Origin: Anaerolineae bacterium
Lineage (GTDB): Bacteria > Chloroflexota > Anaerolineae > B4-G1 > SLSP01
DNA length: 36,815 bases
NCBI GenBank assembly: GCA_025454475.1
Contig: JALOOJ010000013.1
Coordinates: 1-36,815, forward strand
Direction of reading: 5' to 3'
The notes beneath the pieces were generated by a model. The model was not told the DNA's origin, did not search any database, and was given only the letters and a program-made list of their open reading frames with translations. The stretch's first letter is position 1. Each line of letters opens with the position of its first letter. Below, in pieces: positions 7,927-14,640 of this stretch. The translations under genes were made by a program, and so were the position numbers.

Positions 7927-9393
7927 TCACTCGGCCATAGGCCGCCGCGTGTGCCAGTCGGTCGTGGCCTGATATGCGGCACCGACAGACAGAACACCCG
8001 CCTCTCCCATCGGCGGCCCGATGATCTGCATCCCTACGGGAAGCCCCTCCGCGAATCCACACGGCACCGCCAGCGAACAGACACCTCCCGGATTGGCCGC
8101 CACAACGTGGATGTCGGAGAGATACATCTGAAGAGGGTCATCGACCTTCTCGCCGATCTTGAACGCACATGTGGGGCTGACCGGCGCGATAAGTGCATCT
8201 ACCACCTCGAAGGCGTGGGCGAAGTCCTGTCGCAGCAACGTCCGCACGCGCTGAGCCCGCAGGTAGTAGGCGTCATAGTATCCCGCCGAGAGGGCGAACG
8301 TCCCCAGCATGATTCGTCGCTTGACCTCAGGCCCGAAACCCTTGCCGCGGGTCTTGAGGTAGCGCTCAACAATGTCGACGCCCTCGGGCGGCTCCGAGAG
8401 CCCGAACCGCACCCCATCGAAGCGCGCCAGGTTCGAGCTGGCCTCCGCCGTGAGGATCAGGTAGTAGATGGAGATCGCGTGTTCCGTGTGAGGCAGCGAG
8501 ACCTCCCGCACCTCCGCACCCAGTGCCTCCAGATGGGTGATCGCCGTCCGGACGGCACACTCGACAGCGGGATCGATGCCCTTGGCGAAATACTCGATGG
8601 GGACGCCGAGCCTCACACCATCCAGGCGCTCGCCTGTCATCGTCGAAGTATAGCCGGGCACTGGTACACCGACCGAGGTGCTGTCGCGCGGGTCGCGCCC
8701 CGCGATGGCACCAAGCACAAGCGCAGCATCCCACGCGTCGTGGGTCAAGGGTCCGATGCTGTCGAACGATGATACGAGTGCGAGCAGACCATACCGGGGC
8801 ACACGACCATAGGTGGGCTTGAGGCCTGTCACGCCGCAGAACGACGCTGGCATCCGGATCGATCCACCTGTATCCTCCCCGAGCGCAAACAGGCCCATGC
8901 CCGAAGCGACCGCGGCCGCGGACCCACCACTCGATCCTCCGGGCACTCGGTCGAAGGCCCAAGGGTTGCGCGTCGCGAAGAAGGCCGAGTTCTCGCACGA
9001 GGAGCCCATGCCGAACTCATCCATATTCTGCTTGCCGACCAGCACAGCGCCGGCCTCGCGGAGCCGCGAGATCACCGTCGCGTCGTACCGAGGGACGTAG
9101 TTCTCCAGAATGCGCGAGGAGCACGTGGTGCGCACCCCCGTGGTCGACAGGCAGTCTTTCACCCCATAGGGGATACCGGTCAGCGGGGTCAAAGGTCCGC
9201 CTCGCTGCAGACGTGCATCGGCAGCCGTGGCCTCCTGCAGCGCTGCGTCCTCGCAGACCGTGACGTAGGCCTTGATCGCTGGGTCCACCGCCGCGATCCG
9301 ATCCAAAACGGCCTGTGTTAGCGCCACAGACGTGATCTCACCCGAACGCAACAGCGCCGACGCTTTGCGAATGGTCAACGCATGTAGATCCAT
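7927..9393 (-). CDS. gatA: aspartyl/glutamyl-tRNA amidotransferase subunit A (amidase)
   Basis: GatA is the glutaminase subunit that supplies ammonia to GatB. The 488-residue protein shows the full amidase-signature catalytic triad: Lys79 in PYGVKD, the cis-Ser154 in PGGSSGGSAA and the nucleophile Ser178 in GEDTGGSIR, at the same numbers as described for S. aureus GatA. The start is ATG 9393 with GAGGAGGC upstream; longer in-frame reading runs into gatC. It begins 10 bases after the gatC stop, so the two subunits are translated together. The visible sequence is intact from start to stop. Confidence 0.97.
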   Translation of the reverse strand: MDLHALTIRKASALLRSGEITSVALTQAVLDRIAAVDPAIKAYVTVCEDAALQEATAADARLQRGGPLTPLTGIPYGVKDCLSTTGVRTTCSSRILENYVPRYDATVISRLREAGAVLVGKQNMDEFGMGSSCENSAFFATRNPWAFDRVPGGSSGGSAAAVASGMGLFALGEDTGGSIRMPASFCGVTGLKPTYGRVPRYGLLALVSSFDSIGPLTHDAWDAALVLGAIAGRDPRDSTSVGVPVPGYTSTMTGERLDGVRLGVPIEYFAKGIDPAVECAVRTAITHLEALGAEVREVSLPHTEHAISIYYLILTAEASSNLARFDGVRFGLSEPPEGVDIVERYLKTRGKGFGPEVKRRIMLGTFALSAGYYDAYYLRAQRVRTLLRQDFAHAFEVVDALIAPVSPTCAFKIGEKVDDPLQMYLSDIHVVAANPGGVCSLAVPCGFAEGLPVGMQIIGPPMGEAGVLSVGAAYQATTDWHTRRPMAE

Positions 9394-9403
9394 CGGTGCC
9401 TCC

Positions 9404-9724
9404 TCAGCCTTCCTCGCCACCGCCCAGGACAACGGGCACGCGCACGAATCCATCCTGCTGCTGAGGCGCATTGGAGAGGAAGTCTTCACGCGCCATCGAG
9501 GGCGCCACGGCGTCTTCGCGCAGCTGCGCGCGGCCCATAGCAACTTGCTGATACGGTGGCACGCCTTCGACGTCGACTTCAGCCAGACGGTCGAAATAGC
9601 CAACAATCGACTGCAGTTGCTTGTTGAACGTTGCCACTTCCGCATCTGTCAGCTCGAGACGGATCAGGAACGCAATGTGCTTGACCAGAGCCTCGTCGAT
9701 CATCTGTCCCCTATGGCTGGACAT
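9404..9724 (-). CDS. gatC: aspartyl/glutamyl-tRNA amidotransferase subunit C
   Basis: GatC is the small subunit that wraps the GatA/GatB interface. The 106-residue sequence has the family pattern: an N-terminal helix VKHIAFLIRLELTDAEV, QLQSIVGYFDRLAEVDVEGVPP, and the C-terminal LREDAVAPSM...FLSNAPQQQDGFVRVP with the typical 'NAP..GFVRVP' ending. ATG 9724 has AAGGAGAAGCG before it. A second in-frame ATG at 9703 (MIDEALV) also has an AGGGGA sequence and is a real alternative. It follows aspS after a 127-bp G-rich spacer. Confidence 0.95.
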   Translation of the reverse strand: MSSHRGQMIDEALVKHIAFLIRLELTDAEVATFNKQLQSIVGYFDRLAEVDVEGVPPYQQVAMGRAQLREDAVAPSMAREDFLSNAPQQQDGFVRVPVVLGGGEEG

Positions 9725-9752
9725 CGCTTCTCCTTCTTGTGGGAGGGACTAG

Positions 9753-9858
9753 CGATCAGTGCTTGGGGACTAGGCCGGAGGCGGGCAACTGATCCCAGTC
9801 GCCAGTCAGCAATCCCCAGTCACTATTCCCCAATCCCCCATCAACCAGTCCCTAATCC
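9753..9858 (-). repeat. degenerate GGGGATTG-type repeat array in the aspS-gatC spacer
   Basis: On the minus strand the spacer is built of variants of GGGATTAG / GGGGATTG / GACTGGGGA. The array overlaps the last two codons of aspS. Several G-tracts of 3-5 (from GGGATTAGGG through GATGGGGG, ATTGGGG and GACTGGGG) follow one another, so the RNA could fold into a G-quadruplex. I see no gene or canonical terminator in it. Confidence 0.55.
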
Positions 9859-11243
9859 CGTCTCCTCATCTGAATGTGCAGCTCATCCAACTGCGCCTTC
9901 GTCACCGGCGCGGGCGCGCGCATGGTCAAGTCGCTGGCCTGGCGCGTTTTGGGAAAGGCGATCACATCGCGTATCGTATCCGTGCCGGCAAGGATCGCAA
10001 CCAACCGGTCGATCCCCAGGGCTATCCCACCGTGGGGCGGCGCCCCGTACTGGAACGCCTCGAGCAAGTGCCCGAAGTCTTCCTCGGCTTCCTCAGGCGA
10101 GTAGCCGAGAAGGCCAAGCACCCTCACCTGAAGCTCGCGCTGATGGATTCGGATCGACCCGGAGCCCAGCTCCCAGCCATTGCAGACCAGGTCATAGCAG
10201 TTCGCACGCACGGCGCCAGGATCCGCCTCCAACCGCGCAAGGTCCTTGGGTCTGGGGCTGGTGAAAGGATGGTGCTCCGAGTCCCAGCGACGCTTCTCCG
10301 GATCCCACTTGTAGAGTGGGAAGTCGACAACCCACGCAAACGCCAGTTGCTCGGGATCAGAGCGCAGGTCCGGCTTATCGGTCGCATAGCGCGAAATCGC
10401 CTCATCATAGGTTAGGCGGGGAAAGGGCGTGACGAGCCGTTTCTCAGGCACTGCAACCCGCACGATGGCAGCGATGAGTCGCTCCACCAACGCCAGCACG
10501 TCCTCCTGTCCCACGAAGCTCATCTCCAGGTCCAGTTGGCTGAACTCGGGCTGCCGGTCGGCGCGCAGGTCTTCATCGCGGAAGCAGCGAGCGACCTGGT
10601 AATAGCGATCGAATCCCGCGACCATCAGCAGTTGCTTCATCTGCTGAGGCGACTGCGGCAGTGCATAGAACTCGCCCGGGTGAATGCGACTGGGCACCAG
10701 ATAGTCGCGCGCGCCCTCCGGTGTGCTCCGCGTCAGAACAGGCGTCTCCACTTCGAGGAAACCCTCAGCATCCAGAGTGTCGCGCATTGCCTTGACCACC
10801 CGATGGCGCAACCGGAAGTTAGCCTGGAGCGCGCTGCGACGGAGGTCCAGATAGCGGTATCTCATTCGAAGCGCCTCATCCACGTCGGGCGCCTCCTCCG
10901 CTGTGAAGGGCAAGGGCTGCGTGGCGTTGAGGACCTCGATGAATCTGGCACCGACCTCGATCTCGCCTGTCAGGAGGGCCGGATTCGCTGTACCGCGAGG
11001 GCGCTCGTGGACGGTCCCCTGAACCGCAACAACGTAGTCATCCCTGAGCGTCTGCGCGACGGCGTATGCTTCAGGCGATGATCGCAGGTCGACGACCACC
11101 TGTACAGTGCCCTCGCGATCCCAGAGGTCGATGAAGATGAGACGACCGTGGTTTCGTCGAGTGCGCACCCACCCCATGAGCGTCACCTGCGCACCGATAT
11201 CCGCCGGCCCCAATGCCCCACAATGATGCGTTCGTTTCTCCAT
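9852..11243 (-). CDS. aspS: aspartyl-tRNA synthetase, bacterial type without GAD domain, probably non-discriminating
   Basis: AspRS charges tRNA(Asp) with Asp and, if non-discriminating, also tRNA(Asn). Residues ~1-105 form the OB anticodon-binding fold ([16 protein letters not shown]); the class II core follows with motif 2 ([20 protein letters not shown]) and motif 3 ([13 protein letters not shown]). The protein is 463 residues against ~590 for bacterial enzymes: after [10 protein letters not shown] it goes directly to [14 protein letters not shown], so the ~110-residue GAD insertion domain is absent. His32 (in RRNHG) and Gly84 (in RPRGTANP) align with the His31/Gly82 pair reported for the non-discriminating Pseudomonas AspRS, where discriminating enzymes have Leu and Lys. 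The gatCAB genes downstream complete an Asn-tRNA pathway. ATG 11243 begins the conserved domain, behind a G-rich sequence rather than a clear Shine-Dalgarno. Expression appears controlled by the leader at 11275-11541. Confidence 0.96.
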   Translation of the reverse strand: MEKRTHHCGALGPADIGAQVTLMGWVRTRRNHGRLIFIDLWDREGTVQVVVDLRSSPEAYAVAQTLRDDYVVAVQGTVHERPRGTANPALLTGEIEVGARFIEVLNATQPLPFTAEEAPDVDEALRMRYRYLDLRRSALQANFRLRHRVVKAMRDTLDAEGFLEVETPVLTRSTPEGARDYLVPSRIHPGEFYALPQSPQQMKQLLMVAGFDRYYQVARCFRDEDLRADRQPEFSQLDLEMSFVGQEDVLALVERLIAAIVRVAVPEKRLVTPFPRLTYDEAISRYATDKPDLRSDPEQLAFAWVVDFPLYKWDPEKRRWDSEHHPFTSPRPKDLARLEADPGAVRANCYDLVCNGWELGSGSIRIHQRELQVRVLGLLGYSPEEAEEDFGHLLEAFQYGAPPHGGIALGIDRLVAILAGTDTIRDVIAFPKTRQASDLTMRAPAPVTKAQLDELHIQMRRRD

Positions 11244-11274
11244 ACCCCTGCCCCCTAGTGTGCTCAAGCTAACC

Positions 11275-11353
11275 AAAAAGCCACGGGCCTCCGTGGCTTC
11301 TCATGGACTTGGCACAAGAAAAGCCACGGGTGTTTCTGTGCGCCCGTGGCTTT
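11275..11353 (-). promoter_or_regulatory. aspS transcription attenuator: overlapping alternative hairpins and two terminators
   Basis: Reading the minus strand, four related segments follow the leader peptide: 1 (11353-11343, AAAGCCACGGG), 2 (11330-11318, CCCGTGGCTTTTC), 3 (11302-11291, GAGAAGCCACGG) and 4 (11286-11275, CCGTGGCTTTTT). 1:2 is an 11-bp stem followed by U's. 3:4 is a 9-bp stem with a 4-base loop and five U's. 2:3 is a 12-bp stem with one G-U and excludes both. Segment 0 inside the leader ORF (11404-11393, GTGCGCCTGTGG) pairs over 12 bp (one G-U) with 11349-11338 and would block 1:2. This is the exclusive-pair layout of amino-acid biosynthetic attenuators. The pairing is seen; the regulation is inferred. 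Confidence 0.75.
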
Positions 11354-11377
11354 GGTCTTTGGCTGGAATGCGAATGG

Positions 11378-11452
11378 CTAGCCTCGACCCTCCCACAGGC
11401 GCACGCTGGGATTATCGTTCTGATTGTTGACCTGCAGATTCAGCACCGACAT
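11378..11452 (-). CDS. Asn-rich leader peptide of the aspS operon
   Basis: A 24-codon ORF in the aspS leader. Within ten consecutive codons (5-14) it reads N-L-Q-V-N-N-Q-N-D-N, five Asn and one Asp. An AGGAG at 11468-11464 lies 11 bases upstream of its ATG at 11452. The frame stays open back to an ATG at 11506, just at the predicted transcription start, so a leaderless 42-codon version is also possible; yvcK shows the same -10-to-ATG distance. The ORF ends at 11378, 25 bases before the first attenuator stem, and its codons 17-20 form pairing segment 0. Density of Asn codons upstream of terminators in front of an Asn-tRNA-forming operon makes it a probable sensor ORF rather than a functional protein. 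Confidence 0.7.
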   Translation of the reverse strand: MSVLNLQVNNQNDNPSVRLWEGRG

Positions 11453-11513
11453 TGCCCGCGCATCTCCTGTAAGACCCTCGAAACCGCCCACCATTCGATG
11501 ATGCATTGCCTCG

Positions 11514-11541
11514 ATTATAGGAGGGGGAGCCGGATTGTCAA
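11514..11541 (-). promoter_or_regulatory. strong sigma-70-type promoter of the aspS operon
   Basis: On the minus strand TTGACA (11541-11536), a 16-bp spacer and TATAAT (11519-11514) match both consensus hexamers fully. Predicted transcription start is about 11507, giving a leader of roughly 260 nt before aspS. The promoter sits just after the upstream gene, whose transcripts would also meet the attenuator. Confidence 0.85.
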
Positions 11542-11569
11542 GCATTTCTGACCCAAGATTCGCGCTACA

Positions 11570-12421
11570 CTATAGCAGCTCAGGCAGGGCGATCCATTCG
11601 CCCTTCTGTGTCTCGACCTTCAGGCCACCCACCAGGTCGCCGTCCCGAATCAGGCTGTCAACCGTCTTCCCGACCTCGCGCTTGGGCCACCAGAAGACCT
11701 TGGCAACGTCGGTGGCTGCAACAGCGCCGACCGACCGCATATAGAAGCTCAACAAGCGGCGTTGCGCCTCACCCATCGTGAACTCCCTGGCTCGGTCGAG
11801 TATCTCCGGGTAATGGCGATGGACACACTCATAGACAAACGCATAGTTCCAGGTACCGGCCTCGGCGACACCGATCGGCAGGATCTTAAGGTCGGACTGC
11901 AGTTCCTCCAGGCCGCGGTTGAAACGATAGCTCGATGCGGTATCGGTCATCGCGGTCGCGCGACGTAGCGCGATGGTATGCAGAGGTCCCTCATTCAGCA
12001 GGGCTTCGTAGATCGTTTTCGCCTCCGCGGTCATCGTGCCGTCGCGATACTGGTACAGGTAATCCTCCTCCGGCGAACCGAAGTTCTCACTCAGCGCATA
12101 AAATGCGGGGACGACATCCAGCGAGATCATAGTCGCCTTCCGACGGAGTACCTTGGCGTAATACCATTGACGTGCGCCCAGGAGCGCATCCTTCCACCCC
12201 CAAGTCACGTGCCCGGGATCGTCGTGGGCATCAGCGACCGAACGCTCGCCGGCAACCGCGGCCCATAGGCTGGGCATTTCAATGCCCTTGATCGGCCAGA
12301 ACATCACGAATCCGCGCGCGTTGACATAATCCACCGCCGCTTCCTTGGTCGTCACCCGCAGCTCCGGTTGTGTGCGATAAGTGCGCGTCCGGTAACTCGC
12401 TACCCGCTCCAACGTCAGCAT
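11570..12421 (-). CDS. AlkZ-related winged-helix protein (YcaQ/AlkZ-like)
   Basis: A 283-residue protein resembling the AlkZ/YcaQ winged-helix family, some members of which are glycosylases for alkylated or cross-linked DNA. The N-terminal block (MLTLERVASYRTRTYR, then EAAVDYVNARGFVMFWPIKG), the WGWKDALLGARQWYYAKVLRRK segment and the C-terminal wing (GAVAATDVAKVFWWPK) support this. I do not see the QxQ catalytic motif described for the characterised AlkZ proteins, so glycosylase activity is doubtful; 'AlkZ-related' is the safe label. ATG 12421 has GGAGGGGGCGGC upstream and overlaps the end of the metallohydrolase gene by 7 bp, showing translational coupling. It is third in a minus-strand unit starting near 14013. 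Confidence 0.65.
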   Translation of the reverse strand: MLTLERVASYRTRTYRTQPELRVTTKEAAVDYVNARGFVMFWPIKGIEMPSLWAAVAGERSVADAHDDPGHVTWGWKDALLGARQWYYAKVLRRKATMISLDVVPAFYALSENFGSPEEDYLYQYRDGTMTAEAKTIYEALLNEGPLHTIALRRATAMTDTASSYRFNRGLEELQSDLKILPIGVAEAGTWNYAFVYECVHRHYPEILDRAREFTMGEAQRRLLSFYMRSVGAVAATDVAKVFWWPKREVGKTVDSLIRDGDLVGGLKVETQKGEWIALPELL

Positions 12422-13305
12422 GCCGCCCCCTCCGTGAGCCAGTCCTGGGCCCACCCCACGACGCCTGGAGCTCTTCCGCCCATCTCACTATACGCCTGTT
12501 CGATGTTCCAGAGGTGCGCGTTAGGGTAGGTATCCGGCTGCGCGAATTGCACCTCACTGCAGCGGGTAACCGTCTCGATCAAAGATGCACCATCGGCAAC
12601 GGCGTGCGCCACGCACTCTCTCATCGCGGCGAGGTAGGCCTGATCACGCTCGAAGCGTCCGCGGATCTCGACGGCGTCATCGGTGACGGTGCCGTGCCCG
12701 GGGACAAGCACCCGCACGTCCAGGTGGGACAACCTATCCAGAGTCTGTAGATAATGGCTGAAGGTGTCCATCACCATCGGGATCTCCACATCGCTGAGCA
12801 TATCGCCAGCCCATAGCAGCCCCGCGGATGGCTCGTAGAGCACAACGTGGTCCGGAGCGTGACCGCGGGCGATCATCAGCCGGAGGCTGCGGGCCCCAAG
12901 GTGGATGCAGATCCGATCATCAAACATGACATCCGGCGCCGGCGGCACGAACACGTCAAGCCCTGGCTGGCCATCGGCGGAACGCCAGGCTGCCACCTGA
13001 CGCACGAGGTCATCGCCGTGTTCCGAGACCACGGCAGCGTAGCCCGCGGCGGCGAAGACCCGTGCGCGCGGGAACCTTGTCGGGCCTAACAGGTGGTCCC
13101 AGTGTGCGTGAGTCACGACGATGCCGCGGACATCGGCTCCGTGGGCCGCGACGAATGTTGCCACGGCATCGAGCTCGGTGGGCGTAATACCAGGGTCGAG
13201 AAGGTACGCCTCACCGGCGTCGAGAAAGACGCCGGCATTCGTAGTATACACGCGGCTCTGCGTGACCCAGGCGTAAGGCGTCAACTGACGGAAAGGGGCA
13301 CCCAT
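12415..13305 (-). CDS. metallo-beta-lactamase-fold hydrolase
   Basis: A 296-residue MBL-fold protein. The metal-binding HxHxDH motif is T65-H-A-H-W-D-H71, followed by a later His in ARGHAPDHVVLYE, Asp in LLWAGDML and His in VLVPGHGTV: the full set of zinc ligands of the family. Such proteins hydrolyse thioesters, lactones, phosphodiesters or similar bonds; the substrate here cannot be told. The C-terminal ~90 residues are helical with an FAQPDTYPNAHLWNIEQAY segment. The start ATG 13305 has no good Shine-Dalgarno and lies 26 bases after the preceding gene. It overlaps the AlkZ-related gene, so a shared process is possible but unproven. Confidence 0.88.
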   Translation of the reverse strand: MGAPFRQLTPYAWVTQSRVYTTNAGVFLDAGEAYLLDPGITPTELDAVATFVAAHGADVRGIVVTHAHWDHLLGPTRFPRARVFAAAGYAAVVSEHGDDLVRQVAAWRSADGQPGLDVFVPPAPDVMFDDRICIHLGARSLRLMIARGHAPDHVVLYEPSAGLLWAGDMLSDVEIPMVMDTFSHYLQTLDRLSHLDVRVLVPGHGTVTDDAVEIRGRFERDQAYLAAMRECVAHAVADGASLIETVTRCSEVQFAQPDTYPNAHLWNIEQAYSEMGGRAPGVVGWAQDWLTEGAAC

Positions 13306-13331
13306 GCGTTAGGAGCGACCGAGCCAGAGTC

Positions 13332-13985
13332 TCAGAGACGTAACCTGGGCGATAGGGGCCCGCCGAGGGATGCTACCGCCTGGCGGACTGCCTCAGGATC
13401 AGGATCCCGCAGCGCGTCCGGCGAAGCGGGAGCGTCACCACAAACCACCTTCACGAGACCATCCCTACAAGGGACCACGAGGTCCGCCACATAGTCGTCC
13501 TGGTCGTCGCGGATCAGATAGTCGCGCTCAGGAAAGAAACCGCTCTCCTTGAGAGTGACGTAGAGCCCATCAGCGCCGGACTCATAAAGATCGTTGAGCT
13601 CCTCGGCAGCCGAGAAACGATCCCACGTCGTGGCGATGAAGCTCACACGCCGCCACCTCAGACTCGGAATCGGGGGCTCACGACGAATCAGGGGACCGAT
13701 CTGCATCTTGTAATAGAGCTGATCCGCACGCGGGTGCGCCTGATCGCTCGGGAAGAGGTCGCGCCGCAGCACCAGCTCGTGTCCGCGCACCTCAGCGTAC
13801 CAATGCACGGCCCACTTCTCCTGGGCGAAGGCCGCCGTGAAGTAGAAAGCCAACACCGCCGCATCGGTCGTGCATTCCGGCGCGTGTTGCACGGGGATGC
13901 GGTACCATCCCTCATCTTGCGCTAGGCCAAAGTCCTGAGGATCGGGCATGACGCCGACCAAGACCCGATCGGCTGCATGGAACAT
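13332..13985 (-). CDS. uncharacterised protein with a WYRIPV motif
   Basis: A 217-residue soluble protein with no signal peptide or membrane segment. Its N-terminal half (RVLVGVMPDPQDFGLAQDEG, WYRIPVQHAP, then LAFYFTAAF and VHWYAEV) resembles a family of hypothetical proteins I have met in Chloroflexota and Cyanobacteria, sometimes beside nuclease domains. No catalytic motif is evident here. The middle contains YESGADGLYVTLKESGFFPERDYLI, which reads like a partial restriction-endonuclease-type fold, but key acidic/lysine residues are not convincing. ATG 13985 is chosen because GGGAGG lies 5 bases upstream; a GTG at 13991 would abut the ribosome-binding sequence. It is the first gene of the unit reading from the promoter at 14013-14040. 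Confidence 0.6.
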   Translation of the reverse strand: MFHAADRVLVGVMPDPQDFGLAQDEGWYRIPVQHAPECTTDAAVLAFYFTAAFAQEKWAVHWYAEVRGHELVLRRDLFPSDQAHPRADQLYYKMQIGPLIRREPPIPSLRWRRVSFIATTWDRFSAAEELNDLYESGADGLYVTLKESGFFPERDYLIRDDQDDYVADLVVPCRDGLVKVVCGDAPASPDALRDPDPEAVRQAVASLGGPLSPRLRL

Positions 13986-14012
13986 AGCCACCTCCCATGG
14001 GCGTACGCAGAC

Positions 14013-14040
14013 AGTATAGCCTCCGACCGCGGGTTGACAA
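14013..14040 (-). promoter_or_regulatory. promoter for the 13985-11570 gene unit
   Basis: On the minus strand TTGTCA (14040-14035), 16 bp, TATACT (14018-14013). The -35 overlaps the -35 of the opposite promoter by five bases, so only one polymerase can occupy the site at once. Confidence 0.7.
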
Positions 14041-14060
14041 ATGGACTAGTGTGCTACCAT
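14034..14060 (+). promoter_or_regulatory. promoter for the methylmalonyl-CoA epimerase gene
   Basis: TTGACA (14034-14039) with a TG-extended TACCAT at 14055-14060 (15-bp spacer). It leads to the epimerase gene at 14117 and shares -35 bases with the divergent promoter. Confidence 0.6.
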
Positions 14061-14116
14061 AGCTATGGTGAGGCACTCGAGGCGAGTCGATGACCGATGA
14101 TCAGGGAGGCCGACCA

Positions 14117-14515
14117 ATGCACGTGCACCATATCGCGATCGCAGTGCAGGATTTGGACGCAGCGCTGCCATTCTACAGTGATGCGCTTGGGATGGTGTTA
14201 GGAGAGCGGCATACCGTTCCTGAAGAGGGTGTCGAAGTAGCCATCCTGCCGGTAGGTGATTCGGAGATCGAGCTTCTGGAGCCCCTGGATCCAGGGAACA
14301 GCATTGGGCGGTTTCTCGAGAAACGTGGAGAGGGCATCCACCACATCTGTATATTGGTGGATGATATTGAGGCCACCATCGAGCAGTTGGTCCAGACCGG
14401 CGCCCAGATGGCCACCGAGGTCCGCGAACATCCCAATGGTACGCGTTACGCCTTCGTGCATCCCAAAAGCTCCCACGGCGTGCTGTTGGAGCTTTACGAG
14501 CAACCTAAGGCCTGA
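14117..14515 (+). CDS. mce: methylmalonyl-CoA epimerase
   Basis: A 132-residue VOC-fold enzyme that interconverts (R)- and (S)-methylmalonyl-CoA in propionyl-CoA metabolism, upstream of B12-dependent methylmalonyl-CoA mutase. Two paired beta-alpha-beta-beta-beta modules are visible: MHVHHIAIAVQDLDAALPFY and GIHHICILVDDIEATIEQL. Metal ligands fit the family: the His near residue 4, the His of GIHHIC, and Glu in the final VLLELYE. The segment SEIELLEPLDPGNSIGRFLEKRGEGIHH is diagnostic for this enzyme rather than other VOC proteins. ATG 14117 is preceded by GGGAGG at 7 bases; an in-frame ATG at 14090 is less likely. It is transcribed alone and ends at a strong hairpin. No mutase gene is in the window. 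Confidence 0.93.
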   Translation: MHVHHIAIAVQDLDAALPFYSDALGMVLGERHTVPEEGVEVAILPVGDSEIELLEPLDPGNSIGRFLEKRGEGIHHICILVDDIEATIEQLVQTGAQMATEVREHPNGTRYAFVHPKSSHGVLLELYEQPKA

Positions 14516-14523
14516 TCACCACT

Positions 14524-14613
14524 GGGCGCCCAAGGCCGTACGGCGCCCTCGGTTACCGCACGTCGAGCGCCAAACAACAGACCTTGCGAAGGTGTAGTTT
14601 CACCTTCGCAAGG
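14524..14613. terminator. two hairpins between convergent genes
   Basis: The first pairs GGGCGCC (14524-14530) with GGCGCCC near 14543-14549. The second is a perfect 13-bp stem, 14582-14594 with 14601-14613, loop TAGTTT. A T-rich stretch follows on the minus-strand side. Position between mce and the corrinoid gene fits a bidirectional terminator. Confidence 0.75.
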
Positions 14614-14640
14614 CTCGCGTTTCTCACCACAGGTGAACGC

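Noticed and set aside
11243-11541. T-box riboswitch in front of aspS
   Set aside because: The T-box sequence (TGGNACCGCG-like) and a specifier stem are absent; the Asn-rich ORF with exclusive stems explains the leader better.
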